From Bacillota bacterium (lineage in GTDB: Bacteria > Bacillota > Clostridia > Christensenellales > UMGS416), in the NCBI GenBank assembly GCA_023398815.1, contig JAEWRW010000054.1:1-41240 (forward strand): a stretch of DNA of 41,240 nt. The letters run 5' to 3'. The position numbers and the translations under genes are program-made. Of the stretch, positions 1 to 7,523 are shown piece after piece. Below the pieces are notes generated by a model, which was not told the DNA's origin, searched no databases, and worked only from the letters and a program-made list of their open reading frames with translations. Every line of letters starts with the position of its first letter. Position 1 is the stretch's first letter.

Positions 1-32
1 ACCGTGAAGCGGTCGCCGCGTGCGTTGTGAGG

Positions 33-941
33 TCACTTCCCCAGGAAATTGCGTGCCTGATCCATGAGAGTCGCCTTCTGTTTGTCGTCCATGCCGTTCA
101 GGAGCCGGGTCACCGTGTCCTTCAGGCCGTCACCCTGGCTGGGCGGTCGCTTCAGCTCCAACGGGCGGGGCGGGGGCGGGCTGCTCATTGCGTTCATCGA
201 ACCCAGCATATTCCCCAGGTTCCCCAGGCTGCTGAGGGCACCCAGCCCACCGCCGGCGTTGCGCAGGGTGTTGACCACGCCCAGCACCTGGCTCATCTGC
301 CCCAGGTTGGCCGCGCCGGGCACGTTGCGCCCCAGGGCGTTGAGGATGCCCACGTGGCGGTCGATGGGGTTGGTAAAGGCTGAGGCCATCGTCATGGTAT
401 TCTGTTGGCCCAAGCTTCGTATCTCATCCGCCAGGCCCATCAGGCGGGCGGCCCGGGCCGCCGACGTCCCTGTGCTGGCCGGGAGATAGCCCGAGATGTC
501 GTTGAGCAGGCTGCGAACATCGACCGGCGGGGTGGTTGGCCTCATCGGCCGGGGCAGGCGCTGCTCCATCGGTTGGGCAACCGCTTCCGCCACGGGGACG
601 GGCGGGGCTGCGGGCTGGGTGTGCTGGCGGTGCTGTTGGCCCGGGTTGGCGGGGGTGGCAGCGGGTTGGGGCACCGGCGCGGGCAGGGCGGCGGGCATGG
701 TCTTGGCGGCCGGGCGGTTCCGTTGGGGCAGGATGCCCCCGCGGCCCCGTTGCATGGCCCCCACCGCCACCACCAGCGGCAGCACCGGGATGCCCCCGCC
801 ACCCAGTGCCGGCAGCAAGCCGGCCAAACCCTGCCGCTGCACGGGCCGCTGGGGCGGATGCGGGGCGGCCGTATGTACGACGCCTTCCACGGCGGGTTTC
901 TCATTCCCTCCCGGCAGCGCTGGATAGATTTTATCACTCAT
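33..941 (-). CDS. Hypothetical Pro/Ala-rich protein with helical C-terminal motif
   Basis: I do not recognise this 302-residue protein. The start at 941 is preferred over an in-frame ATG seven codons upstream because GGAGGG lies 7 bases before it. Residues 39-62 form a weakly hydrophobic Gly/Leu/Val stretch that could be one membrane segment. Residues 70-140 are a Pro/Ala/Gln-rich linker and 141-250 are predicted helical, rich in Leu, Asn, Met and Gly. The last 30 residues (DTVTRLLNGMDDKQ and onwards) resemble the C-terminus of the divergent small gene at 1183-1476, so the two may be functionally linked (inference). No catalytic motif is visible. The stop is near the window edge, so downstream partners cannot be seen. 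Confidence 0.75.
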   Translation of the reverse strand: MSDKIYPALPGGNEKPAVEGVVHTAAPHPPQRPVQRQGLAGLLPALGGGGIPVLPLVVAVGAMQRGRGGILPQRNRPAAKTMPAALPAPVPQPAATPANPGQQHRQHTQPAAPPVPVAEAVAQPMEQRLPRPMRPTTPPVDVRSLLNDISGYLPASTGTSAARAARLMGLADEIRSLGQQNTMTMASAFTNPIDRHVGILNALGRNVPGAANLGQMSQVLGVVNTLRNAGGGLGALSSLGNLGNMLGSMNAMSSPPPPRPLELKRPPSQGDGLKDTVTRLLNGMDDKQKATLMDQARNFLGK

Positions 942-1182
942 GGCTGAACCCTCCTGTTTCACACTGTCCCGTAGGTTATTCTATGCCGGGTCGCAACCAA
1001 AGGCCACAGCCCGCGCGCCTCAGGCACGCGTAACAGTAGTTTCTCTTTGCAAGCACGTTTTGTGGGCGATGCCAGTGAACGCCCGCCCAGGTGCCCGGGA
1101 TGCGCCCATGGCCACCCTCACCAGTGTCAGTCGGCTCCGCGCAGGAATATAGATGAAGTAGCCAGCAGCGGGAGGTCGAACC

Positions 1183-1476
1183 ATGAAGGAAAAGAGCCTG
1201 AAGGACATGCTCAACAAAAAGGGCGGCACGCCTGATAAGCTGACAGGCGACCAGCAGGCCCAGATGGAGTTCCTGAAGAGCAAGATGGACAAATACAAGG
1301 ACAAGGACGTGGGCGAGCTCATGCGGGAGCTGGATCGCCTTAAGGGCGACAGTGCTGTGCGCGACCGTGTCAAGAGCGGGGAGCTCGACTCCTTCGCCGA
1401 CACCCTCAAGCCCATGCTCAACGCCGGGCAAAAGAAGAAGCTGGACGAACTTGTCCGCTACCTGCGCCGGGGGTAG
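1183..1476 (+). CDS. Small charged helical protein of unknown function
   Basis: This 97-residue protein has a good ribosome binding site, GGGAGG, 7 bases before the ATG. It is Lys/Asp/Glu/Leu-rich and looks entirely alpha-helical with no signal peptide or membrane segment. Its C-terminus (DTLKPMLNAGQKKKLDELV) follows the same pattern as the C-terminus of the divergently transcribed gene at 33-941: Asp-Thr, then Leu-Asn, a Lys-rich step and a final Leu/Arg helix. The subtilisin-like protease gene begins 45 bases after its stop on the same strand, so the two may be cotranscribed. I do not recognise a family; no function is claimed. Confidence 0.78.
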   Translation: MKEKSLKDMLNKKGGTPDKLTGDQQAQMEFLKSKMDKYKDKDVGELMRELDRLKGDSAVRDRVKSGELDSFADTLKPMLNAGQKKKLDELVRYLRRG

Positions 1477-1521
1477 GAGCCCGGCCACCGCGCACCGCGG
1501 TTACATAGAGAGGTGATTTGC

Positions 1522-2709
1522 TTGAAACGGAAATACATCCGCAAGATCGACCCCGAGGTGCGCAATGCCGTCATCATTCACTCGGACGAACCCTTCAAGG
1601 TGATCCTTTACACCAAAGAGTATGAGCAATGCCGCCCGACGCTTGAAAAGCTGGGCGTCAAGGTGACGGCTGAACTGCCCCTCATCGACGGATATATTGT
1701 GGAACTGCCGGCCGGCATGATTGAAAAGCTGGCCCTGCGCAAGAACATCAGCTACATCGCCGCCGACATTGACGTGCAGGCGCAGATGAACATCGCCACC
1801 AAAGCGGTGGGTGCCGACGCCATGCACGCCAGCGGCGTGCGTGGGCAGGGGGTGGGCATCGCCATCCTCGACACAGGCGTTTACCCCCACCCTGATTTCA
1901 CGATGCCCAGGAACCGCATCGCTGCCTTTGTGGACATCGTGAACGGACGGGACGCCCCCTACGACGACAACGGGCATGGCACCTTTGTGGCGGGTGTGGC
2001 GGCGGGCAACGGGCGCGAATCGGGCGGGCTATACCGCGGCATCGCGCCGGATGCGGACATCGTCGCGCTGAAGGTGATGGACCGGGACGGCGCTGGCAGA
2101 ACCAGTGACGTGCTGACCGCCATGCAGTGGGTGGCAGACAATTACCAACGTTACAACATCAAGGTCGTGTCGCTATCCTTGGGCGCATCGGTCACATCCT
2201 TCAGCCGTGACGACGCCATGGAGCGCGGCGCTGAGCAACTTTGGCGGCGGGGCATCACGGTGGTGGTGGCTGCCGGCAACGAGGGGCCTTCGCCCATGAC
2301 GATCACCGTGCCCGGCACCAGCCGGCTGCTGCTCACCGTGGGGGCCAGTGACGACCACCGCACGCCGGCGGTCAACGACGACACCGTGGCAGACTTTTCC
2401 AGCCGCGGCCCCGTCAACCAGCGGCCCAAGCCCGACATTGTGGCACCGGGCGTCAACATCGTCGCCACCAACACCGAGGCCACCTACCTGCCGGGCCGCC
2501 GGCTGGTGAGGCCCTCCCAGTTCTACACCACCATGTCGGGCACATCGGTGTCCACGCCGCTGGTGGCGGGGCTGGCAGCCCTGCTCTACCAGCAGCAGCC
2601 CAAGATCACCCCGGATCAGGTGAAGCAGGAGCTGATGAAAAACGCACAGCGCATCGCCGGCACGCGCAACAGCGTCGGCAGCGGTGTGGCCCACGTGCAG
2701 GCCCTGTAG
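1522..2709 (+). CDS. Subtilisin-like serine protease (S8 family, AprX-like)
   Basis: This is a 395-residue peptidase of the subtilase family. The start chosen is TTG at 1522, preceded at 5 bases by AGAGGTGA; an upstream GTG at 1513 lies inside that ribosome binding site. Residues 1-90 resemble an inhibitor-I9-type propeptide or N-terminal subdomain. The catalytic triad is intact: Asp117 in AILDTGV, His152 in NGHGTFVAG, Ser342 in MSGTSVSTP, with the oxyanion Asn253 in AAGNEGP. There is no signal peptide, which fits the cytoplasmic AprX-type branch of Bacillota. It may share a transcript with the 97-residue gene 45 bases upstream. The physiological substrate cannot be inferred. Confidence 0.93.
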   Translation: MKRKYIRKIDPEVRNAVIIHSDEPFKVILYTKEYEQCRPTLEKLGVKVTAELPLIDGYIVELPAGMIEKLALRKNISYIAADIDVQAQMNIATKAVGADAMHASGVRGQGVGIAILDTGVYPHPDFTMPRNRIAAFVDIVNGRDAPYDDNGHGTFVAGVAAGNGRESGGLYRGIAPDADIVALKVMDRDGAGRTSDVLTAMQWVADNYQRYNIKVVSLSLGASVTSFSRDDAMERGAEQLWRRGITVVVAAGNEGPSPMTITVPGTSRLLLTVGASDDHRTPAVNDDTVADFSSRGPVNQRPKPDIVAPGVNIVATNTEATYLPGRRLVRPSQFYTTMSGTSVSTPLVAGLAALLYQQQPKITPDQVKQELMKNAQRIAGTRNSVGSGVAHVQAL

Positions 2710-2732
2710 GTTCTTCCTCCTTTGGTTGGTCG

Positions 2733-2759
2733 TTTCGCCCCCTGCCATGCGGCAGGGGG
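2733..2759. repeat. Left copy of 27-bp hairpin direct repeat bounding elements A+B
   Basis: The stem CCCCCTGCC (2738-2746) pairs perfectly with 2751-2759 over a 4-base loop, just after the protease stop. The same 27 bases recur in direct orientation at 3526-3552 with 24 of 27 identical (counted by eye). No T-tract follows this copy, so a terminator role is only inferred from its position. Confidence 0.7.
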
Positions 2760-2764
2760 TGTCC

Positions 2765-3029
2765 GGCTGTCGACAAAGTCGACAGCCTTTCGCGTCTGCC
2801 GCTGTGGCGACAGCCGCGATTTAAACAGCTTGTTCCCGCTAATACCGGATCGGTCGCCGCGCATGTCGCCGACCGATCGAGAATCACAGCTCTCATGCGG
2901 GGCTTCTAGGGGTACGTTACGCCTGGGGGCGGGATATGCTATTGGTATTCACACCTACAATGGTTCCCTCCCGCCGGATAAACCGGCGCTCGGCTCACTC
3001 TATTTCTTTCTGTACCTACTTTTTTGACA
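2765..3029 (+). repeat. Structured repeat element, copy A
   Basis: No gene fits here. The segment begins with a 10-bp perfect hairpin, GGCTGTCGAC (2765-2774) against 2778-2787, followed by TTT. Then come P1 (2791-2818, a CGCG-CTG-CGC stem with two mismatches), P2 (GATCGGTCG 2848-2856 with 2870-2878) and P3 (CGCCGG 2972-2977 with 2983-2988). From 2939 to about 3025 it matches copy D with one mismatch and one T indel, which proves the element is a dispersed repeat. It lies directly downstream of the protease gene. Confidence 0.8.
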
Positions 3030-3525
3030 GTCTTTTGTGTCTGCCGCTGTGGGATAGCCGCGATTCAAACAGCATGTTCTTGTTATAGCCAGATCGCCGT
3101 TCACGCCGTACGCGCCATCTAGGATGCATAGGCGAGCAGTTCGCGAAGCGAACGACCAGCCCAGGCGCGAAGGCATTGCAAACAATGCCTTCACAGCGTG
3201 ACGGTTTGCACGCATCCGGGTTGCATGGGCGAGCAGCACGCAAAGCGTGCGACCAGTCCGGCGTGCTGATTCGTCGCGCGTGTCGCCGACTCTCAGTCCC
3301 GCGTTGTGGCAGACGATTCTTCAGAATCGTTGAGAGCAATGCGAGCAATACGAAGTATTGCGATGGACCGATCACAAACTGTAGCTCTCATGCAGATTTC
3401 TAAGGTGCGTTGCGCTAGCAGGCGGGTTTTCTTTTCTGCTCGCACTGGCTCTTCCTTTCCTCCCGCCGAATGGATCGGCGGAAGGTTCGTCATCCTTTGC
3501 TCGCACTAATTGTTTGTTGAAAGAC
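3024..3525 (+). repeat. Structured repeat element, copy B, with extra hairpin domain
   Basis: This stretch holds no credible gene. It begins like copy A (TGTCTGCCGCTGT at 3038-3050, with P1 decayed) and ends with P3 (CCGCCGA 3463-3469 with 3475-3481). It carries an insertion of about 175 bp holding two 34-base units (3126-3159 and 3223-3256), each with a different 6-bp hairpin, plus a 9-bp hairpin at 3170-3191. Positions 3289-3395 match copy C and contain ACGATTC/GAATCGT and GCAATAC/GTATTGC hairpins. GACAGTCTTT near 3026 and AAAGACTGTC near 3519 are inverted at the two ends. Confidence 0.75.
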
Positions 3526-3552
3526 TGTCGCCCGCTGACATGCGGCAGGGGG
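3526..3552. repeat. Right copy of 27-bp hairpin direct repeat bounding elements A+B
   Basis: This matches 2733-2759 in 24 of 27 positions, including the unbroken 14-mer CATGCGGCAGGGGG. Its stem is partly decayed, with mismatches on the left arm. It ends 59 bases before the start of the methyltransferase gene. Confidence 0.68.
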
Positions 3553-3611
3553 CACTTGTGGTTGCCGCCCGGCTGCCGCTGCGGTACACTGGGGAGCGAG
3601 GAGGCATGCCC

Positions 3612-4403
3612 ATGCACCGCGAACCCGAATCGATCGACCCCCATGACCCGGCCAGCGCCAATCTCTTTGTGCGCACCGAACACCTGGCACGCTATCTCTG
3701 GGCGGCACAGCTCACCGGCAAAAGGCGGCTTGTGCGGGTGCTGGACTGCGCCTGCGGCACAGGCTACGGCAGCCGGGTGTTGGCAGGTGCCGGGCGGCAG
3801 GTCATGGCCGTGGACCACGCCCCCTGGCTCAGTGCGGCGGAGGCAGGGGTGACATTCTGCCAGACCGACCTCAATGACGGTCTTCCATTCTGCGCCGACG
3901 GCAGTGTGGATGCCATCGTGTGCTTTGAGACGCTGGAGCACGTGGAGCAGGAAGTCCTGCTGCTGCAAGAATTCCACCGGGTGCTGCGGCCCGGCGGCAC
4001 GTTGCTCCTCAGTGTGCCCAAGGCAGGCTGGGAACCGGTGGACGAGCAGGGCAGGCCGTGCAACCCGTATCATCTGCGGCTTTATGAGCAGGATGAATTA
4101 ACAGTGACGCTGGCTGCCGCGGGTTTCGGGGTGGAGAAGTGGCTGGGCCAGCCCACCAGCAATGTCTGCCGCGCCAACATGGAGAGCTGGCGGAGGGACA
4201 CCGGCGCGTCGCCGGAGACAGTGGACGGCTTTTTCGCCCAGAGGCCGGAGGCACTTGCGTTCTTTGCCCGGCTGTGGGCTTGGCCCACCCAGGATACCCC
4301 CGAGCACTCCAACGTGCTGCTCGCGGTGTGCCGGCGGGGGAGGAAACACCCACCCAAGAAGGAGGACACCCATGGCCTACCAACACCTGATCTGGGACTT
4401 TGA
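3612..4403 (+). CDS. Class I SAM-dependent methyltransferase
   Basis: This 263-residue protein is a Methyltransf_11/25-type enzyme. The start at 3612 has GGAGG 7 bases upstream; the ATG at 3606 is too close to it. Motif I is VLDCACGTGYG (residues 43-53), the acidic strand-2 residue lies in MAVDHA, and a later LRPGGTLLLSVPKAG stretch is the typical post-II/III region. The residues DAIVCFETLEH fit the usual motif before helix D. The substrate is unknown. Its 3' end overlaps the next gene by 32 bases, which implies translational coupling with the HAD phosphatase. Confidence 0.88.
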   Translation: MHREPESIDPHDPASANLFVRTEHLARYLWAAQLTGKRRLVRVLDCACGTGYGSRVLAGAGRQVMAVDHAPWLSAAEAGVTFCQTDLNDGLPFCADGSVDAIVCFETLEHVEQEVLLLQEFHRVLRPGGTLLLSVPKAGWEPVDEQGRPCNPYHLRLYEQDELTVTLAAAGFGVEKWLGQPTSNVCRANMESWRRDTGASPETVDGFFAQRPEALAFFARLWAWPTQDTPEHSNVLLAVCRRGRKHPPKKEDTHGLPTPDLGL

Positions 4404-5016
4404 CGGTACGCTTTTTGACTCCTACTCCCACATTGCCCGGGCCATGGGGCAGGCGCTCGCCGGTTTTGGCGTGAGCGCGCCCCTGGAGGAAGCGCTGGCG
4501 TGGACGAAGCGCTCCATTGGGGAGGCGGTCGATCATTATGCCAAGCTCCACGGCCTGGGGCACGACGCCCTGCTGGCGGCGTACCGTGCCTTCGGTTCCA
4601 CGCTGCCCGATGATTCCATTGTGCCCTTTCCCTGTGCCCGGGAGGTGCTGCAAGCGGTAACGCGCAACGGCCGTGGCATGAATTTCATCGTCACCCACCG
4701 GGGAGACTCTACCTGGAAGTATGTGGAGCGGGCGGGGTTCGCGCCGCTCTTTCAGGAGATTGTGACCAAGACCAATGGATTTGCCACAAAACCCAGCGGT
4801 GAGGCTAACCGCTATCTGCTGGCCAAATACGGCCTGAACCCACGGGATGTGCTGGCCGTGGGCGACCGTGAGATTGACGTGCTGGCGGCGGTGGACGCGG
4901 GCGTCGACGCCTGTCTGTTTGTCGATTCTGGCAAGACGCCCTCGCCGACGGGGACCCGGGCGACGCACACCATCACAAGTTTGGGCCAGTTGCTGGAATT
5001 TGTGGGCGGGGAGTGA
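4372..5016 (+). CDS. HAD-superfamily hydrolase (phosphoglycolate phosphatase-like)
   Basis: This 214-residue protein is a subfamily IA haloacid dehalogenase phosphatase. The start at 4372 has AAGGAGG 6 bases upstream. Motif I is DFDGTLFDS with nucleophile Asp9 and acid/base Asp11; a helical cap follows. Motif II Thr is in IVTHRGDS, the motif III Lys is probably in the TKPSGE region, and motif IV is VGDREIDVLAA. Such enzymes dephosphorylate small phosphorylated metabolites, but the substrate cannot be read from sequence. It overlaps the methyltransferase gene by 32 bases and is followed by the rpsB promoter. Confidence 0.9.
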   Translation: MAYQHLIWDFDGTLFDSYSHIARAMGQALAGFGVSAPLEEALAWTKRSIGEAVDHYAKLHGLGHDALLAAYRAFGSTLPDDSIVPFPCAREVLQAVTRNGRGMNFIVTHRGDSTWKYVERAGFAPLFQEIVTKTNGFATKPSGEANRYLLAKYGLNPRDVLAVGDREIDVLAAVDAGVDACLFVDSGKTPSPTGTRATHTITSLGQLLEFVGGE

Positions 5017-5036
5017 CCAAAAACTCCGCGAAACAA

Positions 5037-5068
5037 GCCGTTTGCTCTGGTTTTTTCTTGCAAACGGC
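5037..5068. other. 9-bp inverted repeat overlapping the rpsB promoter
   Basis: GCCGTTTGC (5037-5045) pairs with GCAAACGGC (5060-5068) over a T-rich loop. The T-run is in the loop rather than after the stem, so this is not a standard terminator. The right arm contains the -35 box of the rpsB promoter, so it could be an operator or a weak terminator of the HAD gene. Confidence 0.5.
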
Positions 5069-5086
5069 GTGTGGGCATGCTATACT
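5058..5086 (+). promoter_or_regulatory. Sigma-A promoter of rpsB
   Basis: TTGCAA (5058-5063) and TATACT (5081-5086) are separated by 17 bases, and TGC before the -10 box makes it an extended -10. This is one of the best promoters in the window. It would give a leader of about 90 bases before rpsB. Confidence 0.85.
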
Positions 5087-5115
5087 ATCTCCCGCATTAC
5101 GCACCCATGTCGATC

Positions 5116-5148
5116 CCCCGATCCTGCCGCAATGCGGTCACCGGGGGA
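5116..5148 (+). other. rpsB leader stem-loop
   Basis: CCCCCG and CGGGGG bracket an inner CCGC/GCGG pair in the 5' untranslated region of rpsB. It could be an S2 autoregulatory leader, but no Clostridial S2 leader consensus is known to me, so this is inference from position only. Confidence 0.4.
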
Positions 5149-5184
5149 AATCCATCGCATGTGGGAGGAACAAGGAGGAACTCA

Positions 5185-5991
5185 ATGGCAGTCCTTTCCA
5201 TGAAGCAGTTGCTCGAAGCCGGCGTGCATTTCGGTCACCAGACCCGCCGCTGGAACCCCAAGATGAAGCCGTACATTTACACCCAGCGCAACGGCATCTA
5301 CATCCTCGACCTGCAGCAGACCGTCAAGATGATGGACGTTGCCTACGCCTTCATCCGCTCCATCGCGGAGAAGAACGGCTCCGTTCTCTTCGTCGGCACC
5401 AAGAAGCAGGCTCAGGAGGCCATCGAGGCCGAGTCCAAGCGCTGCGGCATGTTCTTTGTCAACAGCCGTTGGCTGGGCGGCATGCTCACCAACTTCCGCA
5501 CCATGCGCCAGCGCGTCAATCGCATGAACCGTCTCTTCGAGATGGAGGAGAAGGGCGACTTTGAAGTGCTGCCCAAGAAGGAAGTCGTCAAGCTCCTGGG
5601 CGAGCGCGAGAAGCTCGTGAAGAACCTGGGCGGCGTGGCCGGCATGACCAAGATGCCCGATGCCATGTTCGTCGTTGACCCCCGCAAGGAGCACCTGGCC
5701 ATCGCCGAAGGCCGCAAGATGGGCATCCCGATCGTTGGCATCGTGGATACCAACTGCGACCCGGACGAGGTCGATTACATCATCGCCGGCAACGACGATG
5801 CCATCCGCGCCATCAAGCTCATCGTGGGCTGCATGGCCGACGCCGTGATTGAAGGCCACCAGGGCGAGCAGAACGAGCCCGCTCAGGCCGCCGCGCCCGC
5901 CGCTGCCGCCGTTGAGGTGACCGAGGACGCCGACGCCAAGCCCGAGGTGGTGGAAGCCCCCGCCGCCGCGGAAGCGGTCGCCGCCGAATAA
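5185..5991 (+). CDS. rpsB: 30S ribosomal protein S2
   Basis: This 268-residue protein is S2 of the small ribosomal subunit, needed for S1 or mRNA platform assembly. The start has AAGGAGGAA 6 bases upstream. Diagnostic segments are LLEAGVHFGHQTRRWNPKM at the N-terminus, FVGTKKQAQEAI, FVNSRWLGGMLTNF and GIPIVGIVDTNCDPD. The S2 core ends near residue 228, and the remaining 40 residues are an Ala/Glu/Pro/Val-rich acidic tail, longer than in most S2 proteins. It is followed 43 bases later by tsf, the usual partner. A strong promoter lies directly upstream. Confidence 0.98.
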   Translation: MAVLSMKQLLEAGVHFGHQTRRWNPKMKPYIYTQRNGIYILDLQQTVKMMDVAYAFIRSIAEKNGSVLFVGTKKQAQEAIEAESKRCGMFFVNSRWLGGMLTNFRTMRQRVNRMNRLFEMEEKGDFEVLPKKEVVKLLGEREKLVKNLGGVAGMTKMPDAMFVVDPRKEHLAIAEGRKMGIPIVGIVDTNCDPDEVDYIIAGNDDAIRAIKLIVGCMADAVIEGHQGEQNEPAQAAAPAAAAVEVTEDADAKPEVVEAPAAAEAVAAE

Positions 5992-6034
5992 GGAACGAGT
6001 CAGCAGGATTGCAAACCGAAACGGAGGAAATAGC

Positions 6035-6682
6035 ATGATTTCACCCCAGGACGTGAAAGAGCTGCGCGAGAAGACCGGTGCCGGCATGATGGACTGCAAA
6101 CGTGCCCTGACCGACGCTGAAGGCGACATGGAGAAGGCCGTCGACATCCTGCGTGAGCGCGGGCTGGCCGCTGCGGCCAAGAAGTCCGGCCGCATCGCCG
6201 CCGAGGGCATCGTGGAGTCCTACATCCACATGGGCGGCCGCATTGGCGTGCTCATTGAGGTCAACTGTGAGACCGACTTCGTCGCCAACACCGACGATTT
6301 CCGCCTCTTTGTCAAGGACATGGCCATGCAGGTGGCCGCGTCCCGCCCGCTGTATGTGGCGCCCGAAGAGGTCCCCACCGCCGAGCTCGATCATGAGCGC
6401 GAGATTCTGCGTGCCCAGGCTCTGGGCGAGGGAAAGCCCGAGAAGATCGTCGACAAGATGGTTGAAGGCCGCATCCAGAAGTACTTTAAGGATGTCTGCC
6501 TGCTGGAGCAGCCCTTCATCAAGGATCAGGATAAGGCCGTCAAGGACATCCTGGCCGAGCAGGTCGCCAAGATCGGCGAGAAGATTTCCATCCGCCGCTT
6601 CGTTCGTTACGAGATGGGCGAGGGCTTGGAGAAGCGCCAGGACAACTTCGTTGAGGAAGTCGCCGCCCAGATGGGCAAGTAA
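6035..6682 (+). CDS. tsf: Elongation factor Ts
   Basis: This 215-residue protein is the nucleotide exchange factor for EF-Tu. GGAGG precedes the ATG by 7 bases. The N-terminal UBA-like domain is seen in VKELREKTGAGMMDCKRAL, followed by the KSGRIAAEG segment and the core motif IEVNCETDFVANTDDF. The length fits the short Firmicute-type EF-Ts, which has a reduced core domain. It is the second gene of the rpsB-tsf operon, which closes with a strong terminator. Confidence 0.98.
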   Translation: MISPQDVKELREKTGAGMMDCKRALTDAEGDMEKAVDILRERGLAAAAKKSGRIAAEGIVESYIHMGGRIGVLIEVNCETDFVANTDDFRLFVKDMAMQVAASRPLYVAPEEVPTAELDHEREILRAQALGEGKPEKIVDKMVEGRIQKYFKDVCLLEQPFIKDQDKAVKDILAEQVAKIGEKISIRRFVRYEMGEGLEKRQDNFVEEVAAQMGK

Positions 6683-6696
6683 GGAACCGTCCAATG

Positions 6697-6725
6697 GGGG
6701 AACACCGCGCGGTGTTCCCCTTTTT
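6697..6725 (+). terminator. Intrinsic terminator after tsf
   Basis: GGGGAACACC (6697-6706) pairs perfectly with GGTGTTCCCC (6711-6720) over a 4-base loop and is followed by TTTTT. It separates rpsB-tsf from pyrH, so pyrH must depend on read-through or on its own promoter. Confidence 0.92.
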
Positions 6726-6753
6726 CACGCAACAAGGACAGGAGGAATCGGTC

Positions 6754-7470
6754 ATGAACGCCATTCGATACAAGCGTGTCATGCTAAAGCTCAGCGGGGA
6801 GGCCCTGGCCGGCGAAAGCGGCTTCGGCATCTCGCCCGAGACGCTGGACCGCGTGGGCGCACACATCATCGCGCTGAGCCAAAGCGGCGTGGAAGTGGGC
6901 ATTGTGGTGGGCGCGGGCAACTTCTGGCGCGGGCGGCAGGGTACCAACATGGATCGCACCACCGCTGACCACATGGGCATGCTGGCCACCACCATCAACG
7001 CCCTGGGCCTGCAGGACTCGCTGGAGCGGCAGGGAGCCTCGGTGCGGGTGCAGACCGCCATCGAGATGCGCCAGTTTGCCGAGCCCTACATTCGCCGGCG
7101 CGCCATGCGCCACCTGGAGAAGGGCCGCATCGTCATCTTTGGTTGCGGCACGGGCAACCCGTTCTTCTCCACCGACACGGCGGCTGCGCTGCGGGCGGCA
7201 GAGATTGAGGCCGACGCCATCCTGCTCGCCAAGAACATTGACGGGGTGTACGACGCTGACCCGCGCAAGGTGCCGGACGCTAAACGCTTTGAGCGTATCA
7301 GCTATTTGGAGGTCATCAACCGTGGCCTTGCGGTCATGGACACCACCGCCATCTCACTGTGCATGGACAACAAGATTCCGATCGTCGTCTTTGGCCTGGA
7401 GCCGCCGGAGAACATCCTGCGCGCGGCCCGTGGCGAGTCCATCGGTACGCTGTTGGATGGGAACGACTGA
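6754..7470 (+). CDS. pyrH: Uridylate kinase (UMP kinase)
   Basis: This 238-residue protein is the bacterial hexameric UMP kinase of the amino acid kinase family, converting UMP to UDP. The start at 6754 has AGGAGG 8 bases upstream. Key segments are VMLKLSGEALAGE at the N-terminus, VVGAGNFWRG for phosphate binding, and GTGNPFFSTDTAAALRA for the acceptor and nucleotide region. In most Bacillota it is followed by frr, uppS and cdsA. Here it is followed by a terminator and a convergent small gene, so the usual rpsB-tsf-pyrH-frr string is broken. Confidence 0.97.
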   Translation: MNAIRYKRVMLKLSGEALAGESGFGISPETLDRVGAHIIALSQSGVEVGIVVGAGNFWRGRQGTNMDRTTADHMGMLATTINALGLQDSLERQGASVRVQTAIEMRQFAEPYIRRRAMRHLEKGRIVIFGCGTGNPFFSTDTAAALRAAEIEADAILLAKNIDGVYDADPRKVPDAKRFERISYLEVINRGLAVMDTTAISLCMDNKIPIVVFGLEPPENILRAARGESIGTLLDGND

Positions 7471-7481
7471 AAGACGCAACA

Positions 7482-7518
7482 AAAGGCCGGGATCGCTTAA
7501 AGCGGTTCCGGCCTTTGC
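7482..7518 (+). terminator. Intrinsic terminator after pyrH
   Basis: AAAGGCCGG (7482-7490) pairs with CCGGCCTTT near 7508-7516 around an AT-containing loop. The A- and T-flanks suggest it can work in both directions, also serving the convergent Asn-rich gene. Confidence 0.8.
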
Positions 7519-7523
7519 TTTGC

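Noticed and set aside
2710..3600. Several short open frames of 60-120 codons in the repeat region
   Set aside because: They have no binding sites, overlap hairpins on both strands and are not kept between repeat copies.
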